Of a DNA stretch of 64,000 nt, positions 25,044 through 37,100 are shown in pieces. The stretch lies in the NCBI GenBank assembly GCA_036897095.1, contig JAYMSP010000043.1:41571-105570 (forward strand), given 5' to 3'. This DNA is from Plantago elongata. Taxonomy: Eukaryota; Streptophyta; Magnoliopsida; Lamiales; Plantaginaceae. Within the stretch, counting starts at the first letter, position 1; each line of letters opens with the position of its first letter. The notes below the pieces were generated by a model that worked only from the letters and a program-made list of their open reading frames with translations, did not search any database and was not told the origin of the DNA. The translations under genes were made by a program, and so were the position numbers.

Positions 25044-26267
25044 ATGTCTGAACAAGAAAGCGGTGGATGTGTGGGAGTTGATCTTTAAGATGATGCAATA
25101 AAGAAGAATGGAAAGAGCAGCTGAAAGAAGAGTTGGAGATGATAGAGGAAATGAAGAAAGCAAATCAAGCTGGCATGCATGAAGTCAAAGTAGGGCTTCA
25201 AACCTGGAGGACTGATGTTTATTCAGATCTATCTACAATCAAAGTTTCGTGGAACTAATTTGGTTGTGAAGCCTCACATCACCAACAGGGTGAGAACTTG
25301 GAAGAAGTTTTACACTGATGTATTGGCCCTGAAAAACAAGAGTGGTATTGGGTGGTGTGACATTGAGAAGAGGTTTGATTGTGATGATCATATGTGGGCT
25401 GCCTGTGTTCTGGTAATTTAAACAGAACTCAATCACTTCTACTTGATGTTTTCACTTTTTTTTTTGGATAAATTGATGTTGATTGAACCAAGTATACTTG
25501 ATTGTGTAGGATTTTTCATTCATGGAGAAGCTGAAAGACAAGAGCTGGCCTTACTTTGATGACTGGTCTGACGTATGGGGCAGGGATATATCAACTGGAA
25601 AGAGATCCAAGACATGTGCAGACATGAACAACAAACTGATGCCTCATGAAAGATAACCTGAAACTGACAGTGATCTGGACATGGATATGAGGTTGCAATG
25701 ACAGGGCCATCTGGTAAAAAATGATGTGAAGCAGGTCCATCTGGCACTAAAAGTGGTGAAGCAGGTCCTCCTGGAGTGACTAAAGGCTATACATCAAGTG
25801 GTTCTACTTGTGGGACTGAGGCTGAACCTGCATGTACTGATACTATTGGCACTGAGACTGCTGAAAATGCACAGACTAAGCCTAAGTGGCGCAGCTACAT
25901 TCCTGATATTTGCGAAGGGAATGTGTATCCAAAGAAGAGGAAGGTGAAGGAGGAAGATAACCAGTAGAATTTTGTGACTATCATGTATGGCTTTGTCAAT
26001 TTCACAAATGAAGCCGTGTCATCTATGAGAAGCTTGGTAACTGGAGGGCAAAAACATGAAAGCCTTGCAACTTAGTTGTATGAAGAATTGAACAAATTTC
26101 CCCTGCTTCCTTCTCACTACAAGCTCACTATGGGTAAGCAACTACTTCGTGACAAAGATACACTTCGATTTTTCCTTGTGATGAGTCAGGATGACAAGTT
26201 TACCTTTGTGAATGATGAGCTTGTTATTGATTTGGGTGGTCCTGATATGACTGAAGTATATAATTAG
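25044..26267 (+). pseudogene. Harbinger second ORF, MYB/SANT-like (MSANTD type), degenerate
   Basis: The frame opens at ATG 25,044 (MSEQESGGCVGVDL) and hits TAA after 15 codons. Further on, blocks typical of the plant Myb/SANT-like DNA-binding ORF of Harbinger elements appear: KPHITNRVRTWKKFYTDVLA, SGIGWCDIEKRF, HMWAACVL, an intron with a GT donor after GTTCTG at about 25,410 and an AG acceptor at 25,509, then KSWPYFDDWSDVWG. A lysine-rich stretch (YPKKRKVK) and a C-terminal helix region (FPLLPSHYKLTMGKQLL) follow in other frames. In active elements this protein binds the transposon ends and brings the transposase to the nucleus. Stops and frameshifts make it inactive here. Confidence 0.8.
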
Positions 26268-26779
26268 GCTGACTGGTATTGAAAGTCATACCAACCATTG
26301 CAAAGATGGAGTGAGGAGCCATGATCAAGTAATTGTTTTTTTTGTACATTTGTTGTCTACTCCATGTAACTGAACTTATGTACTGGTAATTTTTGCAATA
26401 GTGTGTGATTCCTTGTGCAATGGCACAAAGACTTTGATTTGGTGTCAAGACTTGTGATCTCTGATTCTCCTATGATTTGGTAATATAACCTATTAACCTT
26501 TTATGATGCTTGAATTGGTATTAATTGTGTTTTATATGGTTTATACATGATTTGTGCCATAATCAATTGATGCACAAGATATATAGAGCTTGAAATTTCA
26601 TAAGAAACAGTCCACTAATCCATGCTTTCAAACTGTGAAATGACATGGTGAATCCTGACTTCCAAACTAAAGGGCATACAAAGAACCTAAAAACAACACA
26701 AAAGTCGACCTAGCACATGAACAAAAGACCACGAATCCATTGATTTCTAGTTTGGAAAATAGAAACACTATGTGAGTGT

Positions 26780-27140
26780 ATAGTATAGAATCGGAGTTGG
26801 ATCCGTTTGAATGGATGAATAGTGACCAAATTGTAGTATGATTGTTAAAATTAGTGTTTTTTATATAATTGTAATTGGATAGGGTATTGTAGGTTTGTTA
26901 TATATGTTGTATAAGAGATAAATAATTGGTGCAAGTATGATGTGATTAGTATTGAGATTTGATAAAATATGTATGATTATTAGATTGGTTAATCATTGTT
27001 ATTTAAGGTTGTTAGAATTATATGATTAGTTTAATTAGGTAATAAGTTGTTTGGTAGTATTTGTATATGGAATAATGTTTTATTTATTAAAATGAGATAA
27101 AATTATAATAATAAAATTATATTCCAGAATAATCGAAGTA
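26780..27140. mobile_element. MITE-like sequence nested in the Harbinger element
   Basis: GAATAGTGACCAAATTGTAG, then GATTGTTAAAATTAGTG and TAATTGGATAGGGTATTGTAG, match the interior of the MITE at 12,969-13,220 almost base for base over about 100 bp. The outer ends are not resolved (a GGATCCGTTTGAATGG word at about 26,802 may be the left end). It shows that a MITE landed inside, or shares ancestry with, the 6.6 kb element. Confidence 0.5.
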
Positions 27141-27489
27141 AATATTCCAGTATACGTACGTTATTATGCCGTCGAAATCACAAGTGGCTACAACATTATG
27201 AGAAATCAACCCTTTATATCCCTGTAACGAACCTTAAGTTTTTTTATTGCGCACGCAAGAACATGCGTTCCATCAATGGCATCAACACAATCCTACAAAT
27301 GTACATATTATTGTTACTAAACACCCATTTCTTATCATCATGCATCCGCACCCTTATCTTACTATTGTTTTTGGGAAGGTCATCTAACACCCATCTTCAT
27401 CCTTATCTTACTACTGTTTTTGGGAAGCTCAAATGTAAATTGAATAATATAGAATTGATTGGTGGATTTTATTGCAATTAACAACATAT

Positions 27490-28000
27490 GAAAATTGCCA
27501 AAAATGACCCCATTCCCCCACAAGTCACCAAAAATCCCCAAATTCTACCCACTACCGTCTTCTTCACCCGTTTCGTCTTCTTCAGTCATCTACAACCGTG
27601 TAATCGTCCGCATTCTTCTTCGTCGACCTAGAGTGTTCTTCTTCAGTCATCTTCACCCGTTTCGTCCGTATCTTCTTCCGCCATCTTCACCCGTTTCTTC
27701 TACTTCGTCGACCTTGGTATTCTTCTTCGTCCATATTCTTCGCCCGTAGTCTTCTTATACTGTTCGACTACCCCGATCAATTGCCGGTTGTTCGGTATTC
27801 TTCTTCTCATACCGGTTCGTTGCCCCGATCAATTGTCGGTCGTTCGACATTCTTCTTCAGTCATCTTTATCGATATTCTTCTTCTTCTTATACTATTCGA
27901 CTGTCCCGATCAATTGCCGGCTGCTCCAGGTTTATTTTATTTTTGTCCATCATATGAAGAGAGGTAATTCATTGATGATTCATTTGATCGACTGGAGCTG
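27490..28000. repeat. CTTCTTCG-rich and CGATCAATTG repeat block inside the Harbinger element
   Basis: Low-complexity CTTCTTC/TCACCCG sequence is followed by three degenerate copies of CCCCGATCAATTGCCGGTTG (about 27,773, 27,830, 27,907). It has no coding features that I trust. Confidence 0.5.
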
Positions 28001-28323
28001 GAGCAATTGATGATATTTTTGTCCAACAATTCATTTGAGTAATTCTTTTTCCACAAAATTTGTAGCAATAGGAGTAATTTTTTACTGTGTTGAAGTGAGA
28101 TGATTCATCAGACAAAATTATTTTGTTTTGGCAACTTGAACAGTAGCCTACAAGAAGCAAAATGTGGCTACATTAGCAACATTTTCCTTTCTCCCTATTT
28201 GAATCTCATGCCAAACACATTTTGGCAAAAATCAATTCAATTGGCCACTTCAATTCTATGCCCCTCAAGGCTTATGGCTTATATAATGAGAAGAACATGG
28301 GTGGTTGTTTCATGATGAACCGT

Positions 28324-28670
28324 CTAGAACAAGTCTCGTGGTTTCTTGTTGAACTTTGGAGTAAGTCTAGCAAAGGTGGTACCCTTTTCAACCTTCACTT
28401 CAAGAACCTCCTCCTTGTCTGCCTCCTTAGCCATAGCTTCCTCCACCTTAACCACCTTGTTTGAGTCCGAAGACGAGCCCGGAGAGAGGGTAAAGTTAGC
28501 AAACAATATGTTGTCATTGGAGTGTTCATCATGATGACTTTGATTGTTGTCATTGGGGTGTTCATCATGATGACTTTGATGTATGTTTGAATATCCTGCC
28601 ATTGTTGGTCTAATGTAGGTGGTAGGCATGATACAGTTTGATTTGGAACTAACTTGTAATGTTCACTCAA
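28324..28670 (-). other. unrecognised ORF fragment with a 36-bp tandem duplication
   Basis: Two minus-strand frames are open for about 90-100 codons. One encodes an acidic/lysine stretch (VVKVEEAMAKEADKEEVLEV) after a His/Asn-rich repeat. That repeat comes from an exact-length 36-bp tandem duplication (28,509-28,544 and 28,545-28,580; one base differs). I recognise no family. It may be a host gene fragment captured by the transposon or chance coding potential. Confidence 0.3.
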
Positions 28671-29398
28671 ACATGAAACACCAACTCCTAATTCTTTGGC
28701 TAATATGATATCAGTTATGTTTAATCTGATTATGTGTTATGTTCTTCGTAAGTTTTGAGTTTTTTACGATTTAAGGATGTTTTTGAAAATTGTCCATGAA
28801 TTTAAGGTGTTATCAACATTTTACACATTATAAGCTTAAAATCCATCGAACCAATCACCAGAGATACGCGTTGTACAAGTTAAATGCGCTAAACCAATTA
28901 TTGGATGCGCGTCTCGGAGGCGTATAAACGCGTTCCACAAATCGTAAACCAATCAACGAATGCGTCGGTCAAATCGCGTTTGAGCTACTTAAAACGCCTC
29001 AAAATCTTGACTGGGCCATTGATAGACAACTTAAAATTGTTGACCGCACTAGTTTGTATTTCGCAACTAATTAGGCCATAAGATAATGCTGAAATTAGAA
29101 ATAAAATAAAAAAAGCACATTTTAAAACTTGTATTGAAATCTACACTCGTGAAGTTGAAGTTGAATTTGGGATCGGCGGATCGGGATTGCGGGAGTATAA
29201 TAAATAAATGAGTCCAAAACGACGTCACTTACCGGTGTTTCTAGCACCCTCTTTTCAAATTCCACTGCAAAACCTCATTTGGAGGTAGAAGTTCATAATA
29301 CACCACACCAGTTGCCGCCGCTATTAAACGTCAACACCACCACCAGTCGCCGCCGTCTGCCAATTTACCTCTGATTTTGTTAGTTCAGAGCAATTTCG

Positions 29399-32300
29399 AT
29401 GCCGGATACAATTTTAACATCGGATACCTCCTCAAAACCTACTGATTTCACCTCTAATTCCCGCGTAATTTGTCGAGTGTAAGCTCTCTACTCCACCTCT
29501 TCAGTTTTTTCCCCTCCCTCTGTTATAGTATCTCTTTGATGAATAGTTTAGGCATAATGTAAAAGCTTATTAATCTATTGATAGACAAATGTTGTTGTTT
29601 CTTCATGGATTTACTTTCGAGCTATTATTTGTAGGGTATTGATAGGATTGATTATTAAACATTTCAAACTGACTAGCTCTTAGTCTCTGGTTTGATTAGT
29701 AGCACTAGATGTGTTAGATGGAGTTCCTTTATTTTTCAAGTTAACCTGGCTCAGTGTCTAGGTCATTTCAGTCAGAGCTATTTTGAGCTCTGTTGTATTA
29801 GCTGCTGAGCCAATCTGGAACTCGATTTTGTTTAGAAACTCATCCAGAACTCGAACAAGGGTGCACTTGTATAGTTAAGCTTATTGAAATTTGGCTATCT
29901 GAATTCTATATTCAGCCTGCTAAAGTGTAGAGTAATTGTGACTTTGGCTTCTGGACTACTAAATAACTCTATATCTAACTTAGAATGATTTTTAGGGCTA
30001 GCAAATAGCAACCTATCAAGACTAAAAAATGTAGACGGTTGTGGTGTTAAAGCTGGAAACTTGAGTTGATTCCCAATGCAGACTATTGGGTCTATTTTAA
30101 GATGAAAAATGTTTTCAATAGTGACACATATGAAGGTTTACTCTTTTTTACTTCATTTTGTTGCTTAACTTTAAGCGCGTCTAGATCAGCAATACTGTTC
30201 CCCTATTATTTTTCCATCCAATATGTAGGACAATTACCAACTATTTATGGTGCTGCTTTAATGTGATTGTCTTTAAATGGCAGCGTATTTTGTGTGCATG
30301 TCTTGTTATTTGTATCTCTGCTGGAGCAGTTGTCTTTTGCTTTGTCTGGATCTGTGTGTATTGTTCAGGATGATAGTTTACATGTAATAGTTGGCATCTT
30401 ATCCTGCTTATAACATCGGTAAGAAAAATACTATTGTAAGTAGCTGAGGAACCTGTACAACTACAAGGCGTTGTTTAGTAGCAATTAACATCACATTACA
30501 GATTGTAAGTGAATTCTGCCCTATAACAAGCATGAAGTTGTTGAAAAGAATAGTGGCTTTAAGTGGGTATGAGAAAGGTCTTTCACTACAGGTTAAGAGA
30601 ATGTAGCTAATTCGCTTTGGGCAGCAGGATAGATTTATACTCACTGCGTGACTATCTGGTTTATCTTATGCCATTGAACACATGGCAACCCCAAATCAGT
30701 ATCTTGTTTGGGGATGTGTGAAATTTTTTGTTTCCGAAATATTATTTGGGTATGGAGTGGACGAGAAGACTGATCCCATATCTCACTGACAAAAAATAAG
30801 TTCGCGAATTATTGCGGCGAGAAGTCTAAGCAGTCTGCATATCTTTAGCTTTACCCGAGCATAAGCTGTTGAGGTTTTGAGTCCGTCCGACTAGAACAAT
30901 TAGATGGTTTATTTGTCTCTGAGTTCTGGTTGTTTGACTATAAAGGAGAGAAAATCAAAAATAATAAAAAACAATGCATTTTCAAATTTTTTATACTGAT
31001 AGTGATATATTACTGCCTGGATGATGTTGTTGTAATACTATGAGAGTAAACATGAAAATAATACTTAAAATTGCACTTTGAACTTGCAAATGACTTCAGT
31101 ACACATACAGCTGATCTGGGATATTCCAAGTGACTGATCAACTGTTTTGTTTTTGTTTTGCAGATGTGAAAAGCAATTTTCTCAATATACATGTCCACGA
31201 TGCAATACACGGTATTGTTCACTGCATTGTTACAAGGTAACCATCCTTTTGATAAATGATGTAGCTTAACATGATCACCTGAGTTCACATTCATCAGCAT
31301 GCTTTTAGTCCATTGCAAAATGGCCAGCAAGCTTCAAATGGCCTTACCTATGCATATAAGGTCAAATTGAAGGTCTTTATTTGCTTGAAAATTTCTCACT
31401 TCTCTTTTTGTTCTAATGTTACTGGCATCATGTACATTTGCAGTCTCATAGTCTTCGCTGTACTGAATCCTTCATGAGAGACAATGTTATGGGAGAATTA
31501 CAACACCTCCAGCCCAATGAAGAAAGTAAAACAAAAATGCTGGACATACTTAAGAGGTTCCACGAGGAAGAGGAAAAGGATAGCCATGAGGAAGAAGATG
31601 GTATCTTTCTTAATTTTATGGATTGATTTATTTTAAATGATTGATGTATATATCTTTGATAATGTATTAAGTCTAGTTCACTCAAATTTCCCTTTTGTTT
31701 CTTGGAGAATAATGAAAACAGGTGTGTGCTTCATAGAGAACTGCTTTGCACATATACATATACATATACATATATATATATATATAAACCCTGGGGAGAA
31801 ATGAGAAAAGAAGAACGTTTCACTTCACTCGCTGGCTTGTATAGACTTTCTGACAGTTCATTTGATTTTCAAATTCTCCTAATTTTGATTATATTTCACT
31901 GTAGTTGGACAAATATGAATCAACTTGTCCATCTGTTAAATCCTTAAATCAAGCTAGACTTTGTAATTGAAATTAGCTTGTCATACAATTCATTTCCAAT
32001 TTATAGGCACCCTCTCTTCTAGTATGTTAATTTACATACCCAGTTAAGTTCTCGTCCGTTTGCTAATTTTAATTAATTTTTTCAGAGCTGGATTCTTCTT
32101 TATCAGAGGAGACAATTCAAAAGATACTGTCAGGTATACTGCACTACTCTCCACTCATCGGCTCTTGTACCTCACTATGTCTTACTTCACAATACACTAA
32201 AGGTTCAATGATCCTATTACAGGAGCCCAAATAAGTTTTGATGAATTAACTGTCCAAGAAAAGAAACAGTTCCAGAGAGCCATTGTTTCAGGCGAGCTCA

Positions 32301-33106
32301 GCAAATTGATCAAACCATGGGATCCTTGGTGGTTGAAGCCTTCAGCCAAGTATATAACACTCAGCTCAGATGGAACCCAACTAGTCCAACCGATCAGAAT
32401 TGAAGAGTTGGGGCCATCATCAAAAGATGACATAGAAAGTGATCAATTGCACGATATTCCACCTGGCCCTGAGAAACCACTTACGCCAGTCTATACACTC
32501 ACTGCAATGGCACCATCTCCACTACTTGCAATTCACCTTGTTGACATTATATACAGTTACTGCTTTACGCTCCGCCTTTATAATGGTGAATGGAAAGCTG
32601 ACCCTTTAGAATCAGCTATGGTGGTGTTAAGTGTATCTTCGGTTCTGGGTCAAAATGGTCATCCCGAGACTGTATTAGAAGCTTTGCTTTATTGCTTGGA
32701 GCAAACCTGCTCACCGGTGTACAAGCATATGGGTGGTTCAAATTTTGGGTTGAGCATCATGGAAGACATAACCAACCTGCTTCATCTCGGCACAGGTGCT
32801 TTAATCTGTTTGTTCTGTGATCTGCAGAAGCTAATTCAATCTGCTGAGAAAGAGCTGAAGTCTGAGAAACTGCAGAAGTCGAAAAGATTGGAAATGAAGA
32901 ACAAGTTCAAGTCTGCTGAGCGGAAAACTTACTTCATTATGTGTTGGGTTCATGAGCAGCCACTCGAAGCATGGTCTTCCTTGGCAGCTATTGTGACCAC
33001 AGAGAAGTCTTCAGCTGTAGAATATGCTGACAGTAAACAAGGGAGTATGAGAATGGAAGAGAGGAAGGAGAGAATAGGAAAGCCTTTGATTAAGGAGATT
33101 CATTAA
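29399..33106 (+). CDS. HIT-type zinc finger protein, ZNHIT2-like
   Basis: Five exons: 29399-29478, 31164-31236, 31444-31600, 32086-32133 and 32223-33106 (1,242 nt, 413 residues). The zf-HIT module lies at about residues 25-57 (CRVCEKQFSQYTCPRCNTRY, then CSLHCYKSHSLRC) and has the expected Cys/His pairs. An acidic linker follows (EEEEKDSHEEEDELD), then the large C-terminal domain typical of ZNHIT2 (KPWDPWW, PWWLKPSAKYITLSS, SPLLAIHLVDIIYSYCFTLR). Animal ZNHIT2 links the R2TP/URI chaperone machinery to U5 snRNP assembly; a similar role is inferred here. Intron 1 is 1.7 kb. Intron 3 holds a (CATATA)n/(TA)n microsatellite. The first exon begins at the first ATG of a GC-richer leader just right of the transposon insertion site. 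Confidence 0.92.
31747..31788. repeat. CATATA / TA microsatellite
   Basis: A run of CATATA units passes into (TA)n inside intron 3 of the ZNHIT2-like gene. Confidence 0.85.
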
Positions 33107-33526
33107 CTAGTTCGGCTTATTAATCTCTGAGGCAATCTTTCCATGTATTTCTTTCTATCTGTAGCATATTTGATAAATCCCTTTGGTAAACCATGTATAT
33201 GTGACTTGGATTTCTCAGGAGCTTTGGAGAGCAATCAATATAGTGCTTTTATCTATATTAGCCGTCGTACATGTTATCTGTAACTGTTGCTTGCATCTCT
33301 ATCTCGTACTATTAGGTTGTGAAACGGTAACTGTTGGAGGATGAATTGTTTAACGGGTGATATCTGCGTACTTGATTAATGTAGTATCACCAGGAACAAG
33401 TCTGCAGCAAATAGTTCATAGCCAATTTCGAATCATTTAGGCCTTCAGACTTTTCCAATGTTCTCTTTAGTTTTGCTAAACATATTTTTCAAAATTTTTT
33501 AAATTTCTTATTAGTATTTGTATATG

Positions 33527-33598
33527 CGATTAATTCAGTCGAACACTGTTGAATCCTTTTTTCGATTAATTCAGTCGAACAATGTCGGACCCTTTTTG
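33527..33598. repeat. 36-bp tandem duplication
   Basis: CGATTAATTCAGTCGAACA followed by TGT..CC and a T run occurs twice in a row with a few substitutions, directly left of a tRNA-like retroposon. Confidence 0.7.
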
Positions 33599-33599
33599 A

Positions 33600-33715
33600 G
33601 GGGTGACTCTTTTAGTGGTGTTTTTTTGCATTCACAAGGTTCAAATTCGATAACTTACTTAAGCAAGCTCAAACCCTTACCACTTGAGCTAACAACCGTT
33701 GATTGCTAAACACAT
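33600..33715 (-). mobile_element. tRNA-derived SINE fragment
   Basis: On the minus strand, TTAGCTCAAGTGGTAAGGGT is an excellent A-box (D-arm) and is followed about 30 bases later by a weakened B-box (CGAATTTGAACC), then GTGAATGC and an A-rich tail (GCAAAAAAACACC). It belongs to a different subfamily from the copies at 3 kb and 14 kb. Confidence 0.6.
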
Positions 33716-34169
33716 CTAATATATAGTATGAAAGTAGGCGTAACTTACTTAATAAACTCAAATCCCTTGAATTAAACATATTTTGAGTAATTTCTTTTTG
33801 TATAAAAATGCAACAATTTGGACTATCGTTCAGTTTCGAGTTCAAATTAAATTATTTAAATTTCATTGAATTTTTAAGTAACTATTTTTAAAGATAAAAT
33901 CGCAATAATTTGGAACGAAATCCTCCTATATCTTACATTGTAATCAGCCATCATCGACTCGTCAAAATTGGTCCATTATCCATTTCACACTCACCCACAT
34001 TACTAGACATAAATTCACAATCATCATCATCCTCTTCGTTCTTCCTTCCTCACTTGGGAAATTACATTTCAGTTTCCTGATTTCTCACTGTAGCAGTTTC
34101 TCAGATATCCATTACCGACACCCAATTCCACCACAATTCACCATCCCTAAACCCTAGCTCGTCATCACA

Positions 34170-37100
34170 ATGGGAGATGTGGCAGATAAACTGGCGTATT
34201 TCCAAGCAATCACCGGTATCACTGATCCTGATTTGTCCACAGAGATCCTTTCCGCACACAATTGGGACCTCGAATTAGCCATTTCCTCTATCACCTCCAA
34301 TAACCCCTCTTCATCTGCCTCTGCCTCAACCACTGCTTTGAATCAATCGAATCAAGTGCTAGAAGACTCAGGAGGCCTGGTCTTACCTCCAGATGGAAAC
34401 AATCAACCGCCTGGATTAGCTTGGAAATTGATCACTCTACCATTCTCCATCGTTTCGACTAGCCTAGGGTTAATTTCAGGCGTTGTCGGATTTGGTCTCT
34501 GGGCTGCTGGTGGTATTTTGTCATACTCCTTAGGTGCGATCGGTCTAAATGCCCCCGGTCGTGGTGGAGGAGGGGGGACTCCATTGGTTTCGGTTTCGCA
34601 GTCGGCTGCGGAAGCGTTGGAGTTTGTGGCTAGTTTTGAGAGAGATTATGTGAGGGGGTCGAGGCCTAATTTTGTAGGGGAGAGTTTCATGGATGCGTTG
34701 CAGAGGTCTAGGCATGAGTATAAGCTGCTGTTTGTGTACTTGCATTCTCCGGAGCATCCTGATACGCAGGGGTTCTGTGAGAGGACGTTGTGTAGTGAGA
34801 TGTTGGCGGCGTTTTTGAATGAGAATTTTGTTTGCTGGGGTGGGAGTGTGAAGGCTAGTGAGGGGTTTAAGATGAGTAATAGCTTGAAAGCCTCGAGGTT
34901 TCCGTTCTGTGCTGTTGTGATGGCTGCGACGAACCAGAGGATTGCATTGTTGCAGCAGGTATGGTCACGATGAGAATGGAATTATATCAGTGTTGCAATT
35001 AGTAATTTAGATATATTGAAGTACTGAATGGGAAACTCCTACTGCTGGATATACTTATCGTGAGAATATTGGCATGTGTTTACTCAAACAGCCTTCAAAT
35101 TCTCGTATGATTTACGTTGATATGTTTTTTGGTTTGTCTGATTGCATGTCAATGAGGTTCTTGTTAGAAAGTTTTGCTGCAAGATCTGATGGACATTAAT
35201 TTTTACTTCACGCATGATCTTTATGCATGTATGATGAATGTTAAGTATATAGATATATGGCTTCAAGATGTTAATCACTGGAACTTGCTTATTGCTGGTT
35301 AATTTAATGTGAAGGCATATAGTCTCTTAAATTCTGCTTAGAGATACCCTAGATCACCTTAAGGCTTCCACACCTAACTTGTTCTGCACTCTGAGCTCGC
35401 TTGTAAAATTCTTAAGTCGCACTTTAAGTTTCACTGAATTTTGCTCTAGACAGATCACTTTATTTCCGCATTTGGTGATGGACTTCATGAATAGAGAATT
35501 TTGAGTAATAATTCGTATATACAGTATATGCTAGATTATGTGCTAATTTAGCATCATATTATGAGAATTGTGATGATTTTTCGTGACATCTATATTCGTT
35601 TTAGCAAGGTAGAATGTGTGATGTAGCTTCTAATGTGTTTATACAGTATAATTATTATCATTTTATATGTATGATTTACTTTGAATTACATTTGTATAAA
35701 GTAGGCAAGTCTTTTAAACAGTTTTGGAATTTGGATATCATCGTTGTCCTCAGTGGCGAAGGCAGTAAGGGCTGCACCCCGTACTCTGCACGGGGTCGGT
35801 TTCGGAAATTTTCGTCCGTATATGTATTAAACTTAAATTTTAACAGTTGACATGGTCTATTTTTCTAATTAAATTTAAATAAAAATAATAACACAACTAT
35901 AAAAATGCATTTGAATTGTTGTATTCATTAAATTTATAGGAAATGATGATATTTAAACATTTTTTGTCAAATTATAAATAATTTTTTTAGTATAAATTAG
36001 TTAAGATGCTTGATTTGTAGTTTTAAAATGTAAATTTTCATAATGCATAGAAATAAAAATTGGTGTTCTCTATAAGTGTAACATCTTTTACATTTATTAA
36101 TTTAAAGTTGAAAAATAATTATTTATTCTGCTTTAATTAATTATAGTTGAGCACGGGATGAAAAAAATCCTAGCTTCGCCCATGGTTGTCCTAGGAATTA
36201 TAACTAACGTCTCATTTTCATGTTTCGCAAAAGAATGTTCATCTGCTTTTCCTCTTTAGAATGCGTGTTGATTTAGGTTTCTACTGTGTCAGCTACTGTG
36301 AATCAGTTTTTATGTGTATGTACTATGTTGCATCTGGACATCATTGACATGGAACATGTGATCTTGATGTTGTATCATATGGAGCAGGGGCACATGAAAA
36401 CAAACTTTGATGTAGTGGTTCATTCTTCCTTTGTGTCATCTTATGTGACTGATCATCCGCTATTGCTATATTATTACTGTGGTCTAACTAATAAATATTC
36501 ATTGTGACTCTTGAGGTAATTCTAATAAGCATTTGATGGTGTTTCATCTCTCATTAATGTTTATTTTGTGTCCGATATCTGCTTTCATGCCACTGCCTTT
36601 GCATCAAAATCTTCCATTTCAAGCACTTCTGTTTCTATGCTTTTATCTCTATGATCGGTCGGTCCTGTTATTGAATAAAAAGTGTTCACACCTTGCCTTA
36701 TTATTGTGGACGTTACTTATGAGAGATGTTACTCCTAGCAAAGGGAGGCATTGTCCTTAGCCCTTTGATCATACATTAGTGGAAGTATTTGAAGAACATA
36801 GGAAATCATTTTGTACTAACTGATCTATCGTTGTTTTAAAATTTTGTCAACTTGCAATGTGTTCCATATTTCACTAATATAGACGTTGATCAAATCAATC
36901 AGTTTGTTTTAATTCTGTTCTTCTGCTCTTGTTTGTTTGAATTGGTGTACTAAAGTTCCTGTGAATAATTCTCTTTTGGTAGTTCTATATACTATCTGCG
37001 ATAACCTTTCAAGCAAAAAATCCTGTTTATCTGCTGTACTTATATGTAAGACTGTAAGTTATGAAAGGGTTCTGGTGATGTGATTTGTTATGTGCCGTAA

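Larger units (their letters stand above)
22479..29079 (+). mobile_element. PIF/Harbinger DNA transposon, 6.6 kb, degenerate ORFs
   Basis: The left end GGGACTGATTGGTTTGCGGA and the right end, reverse-complemented, TGGCCTAATTAGTTGCGAAA, form imperfect terminal inverted repeats. Both are flanked by TAA (22,476-22,478 and 29,080-29,082), the canonical PIF/Harbinger target duplication. Inside are a HARBI1-like DDE transposase remnant and a MYB/SANT-like second ORF, both on the plus strand, which is the standard two-gene Harbinger layout. The subterminal regions repeat GATTGGTTT-type words (left 22,484; right, as AACCAATC, 28,849, 28,893, 28,947). Both ORFs are broken, so the element is no longer autonomous. 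Its right half also carries nested or captured sequence from about 26,780 on. Confidence 0.88.
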
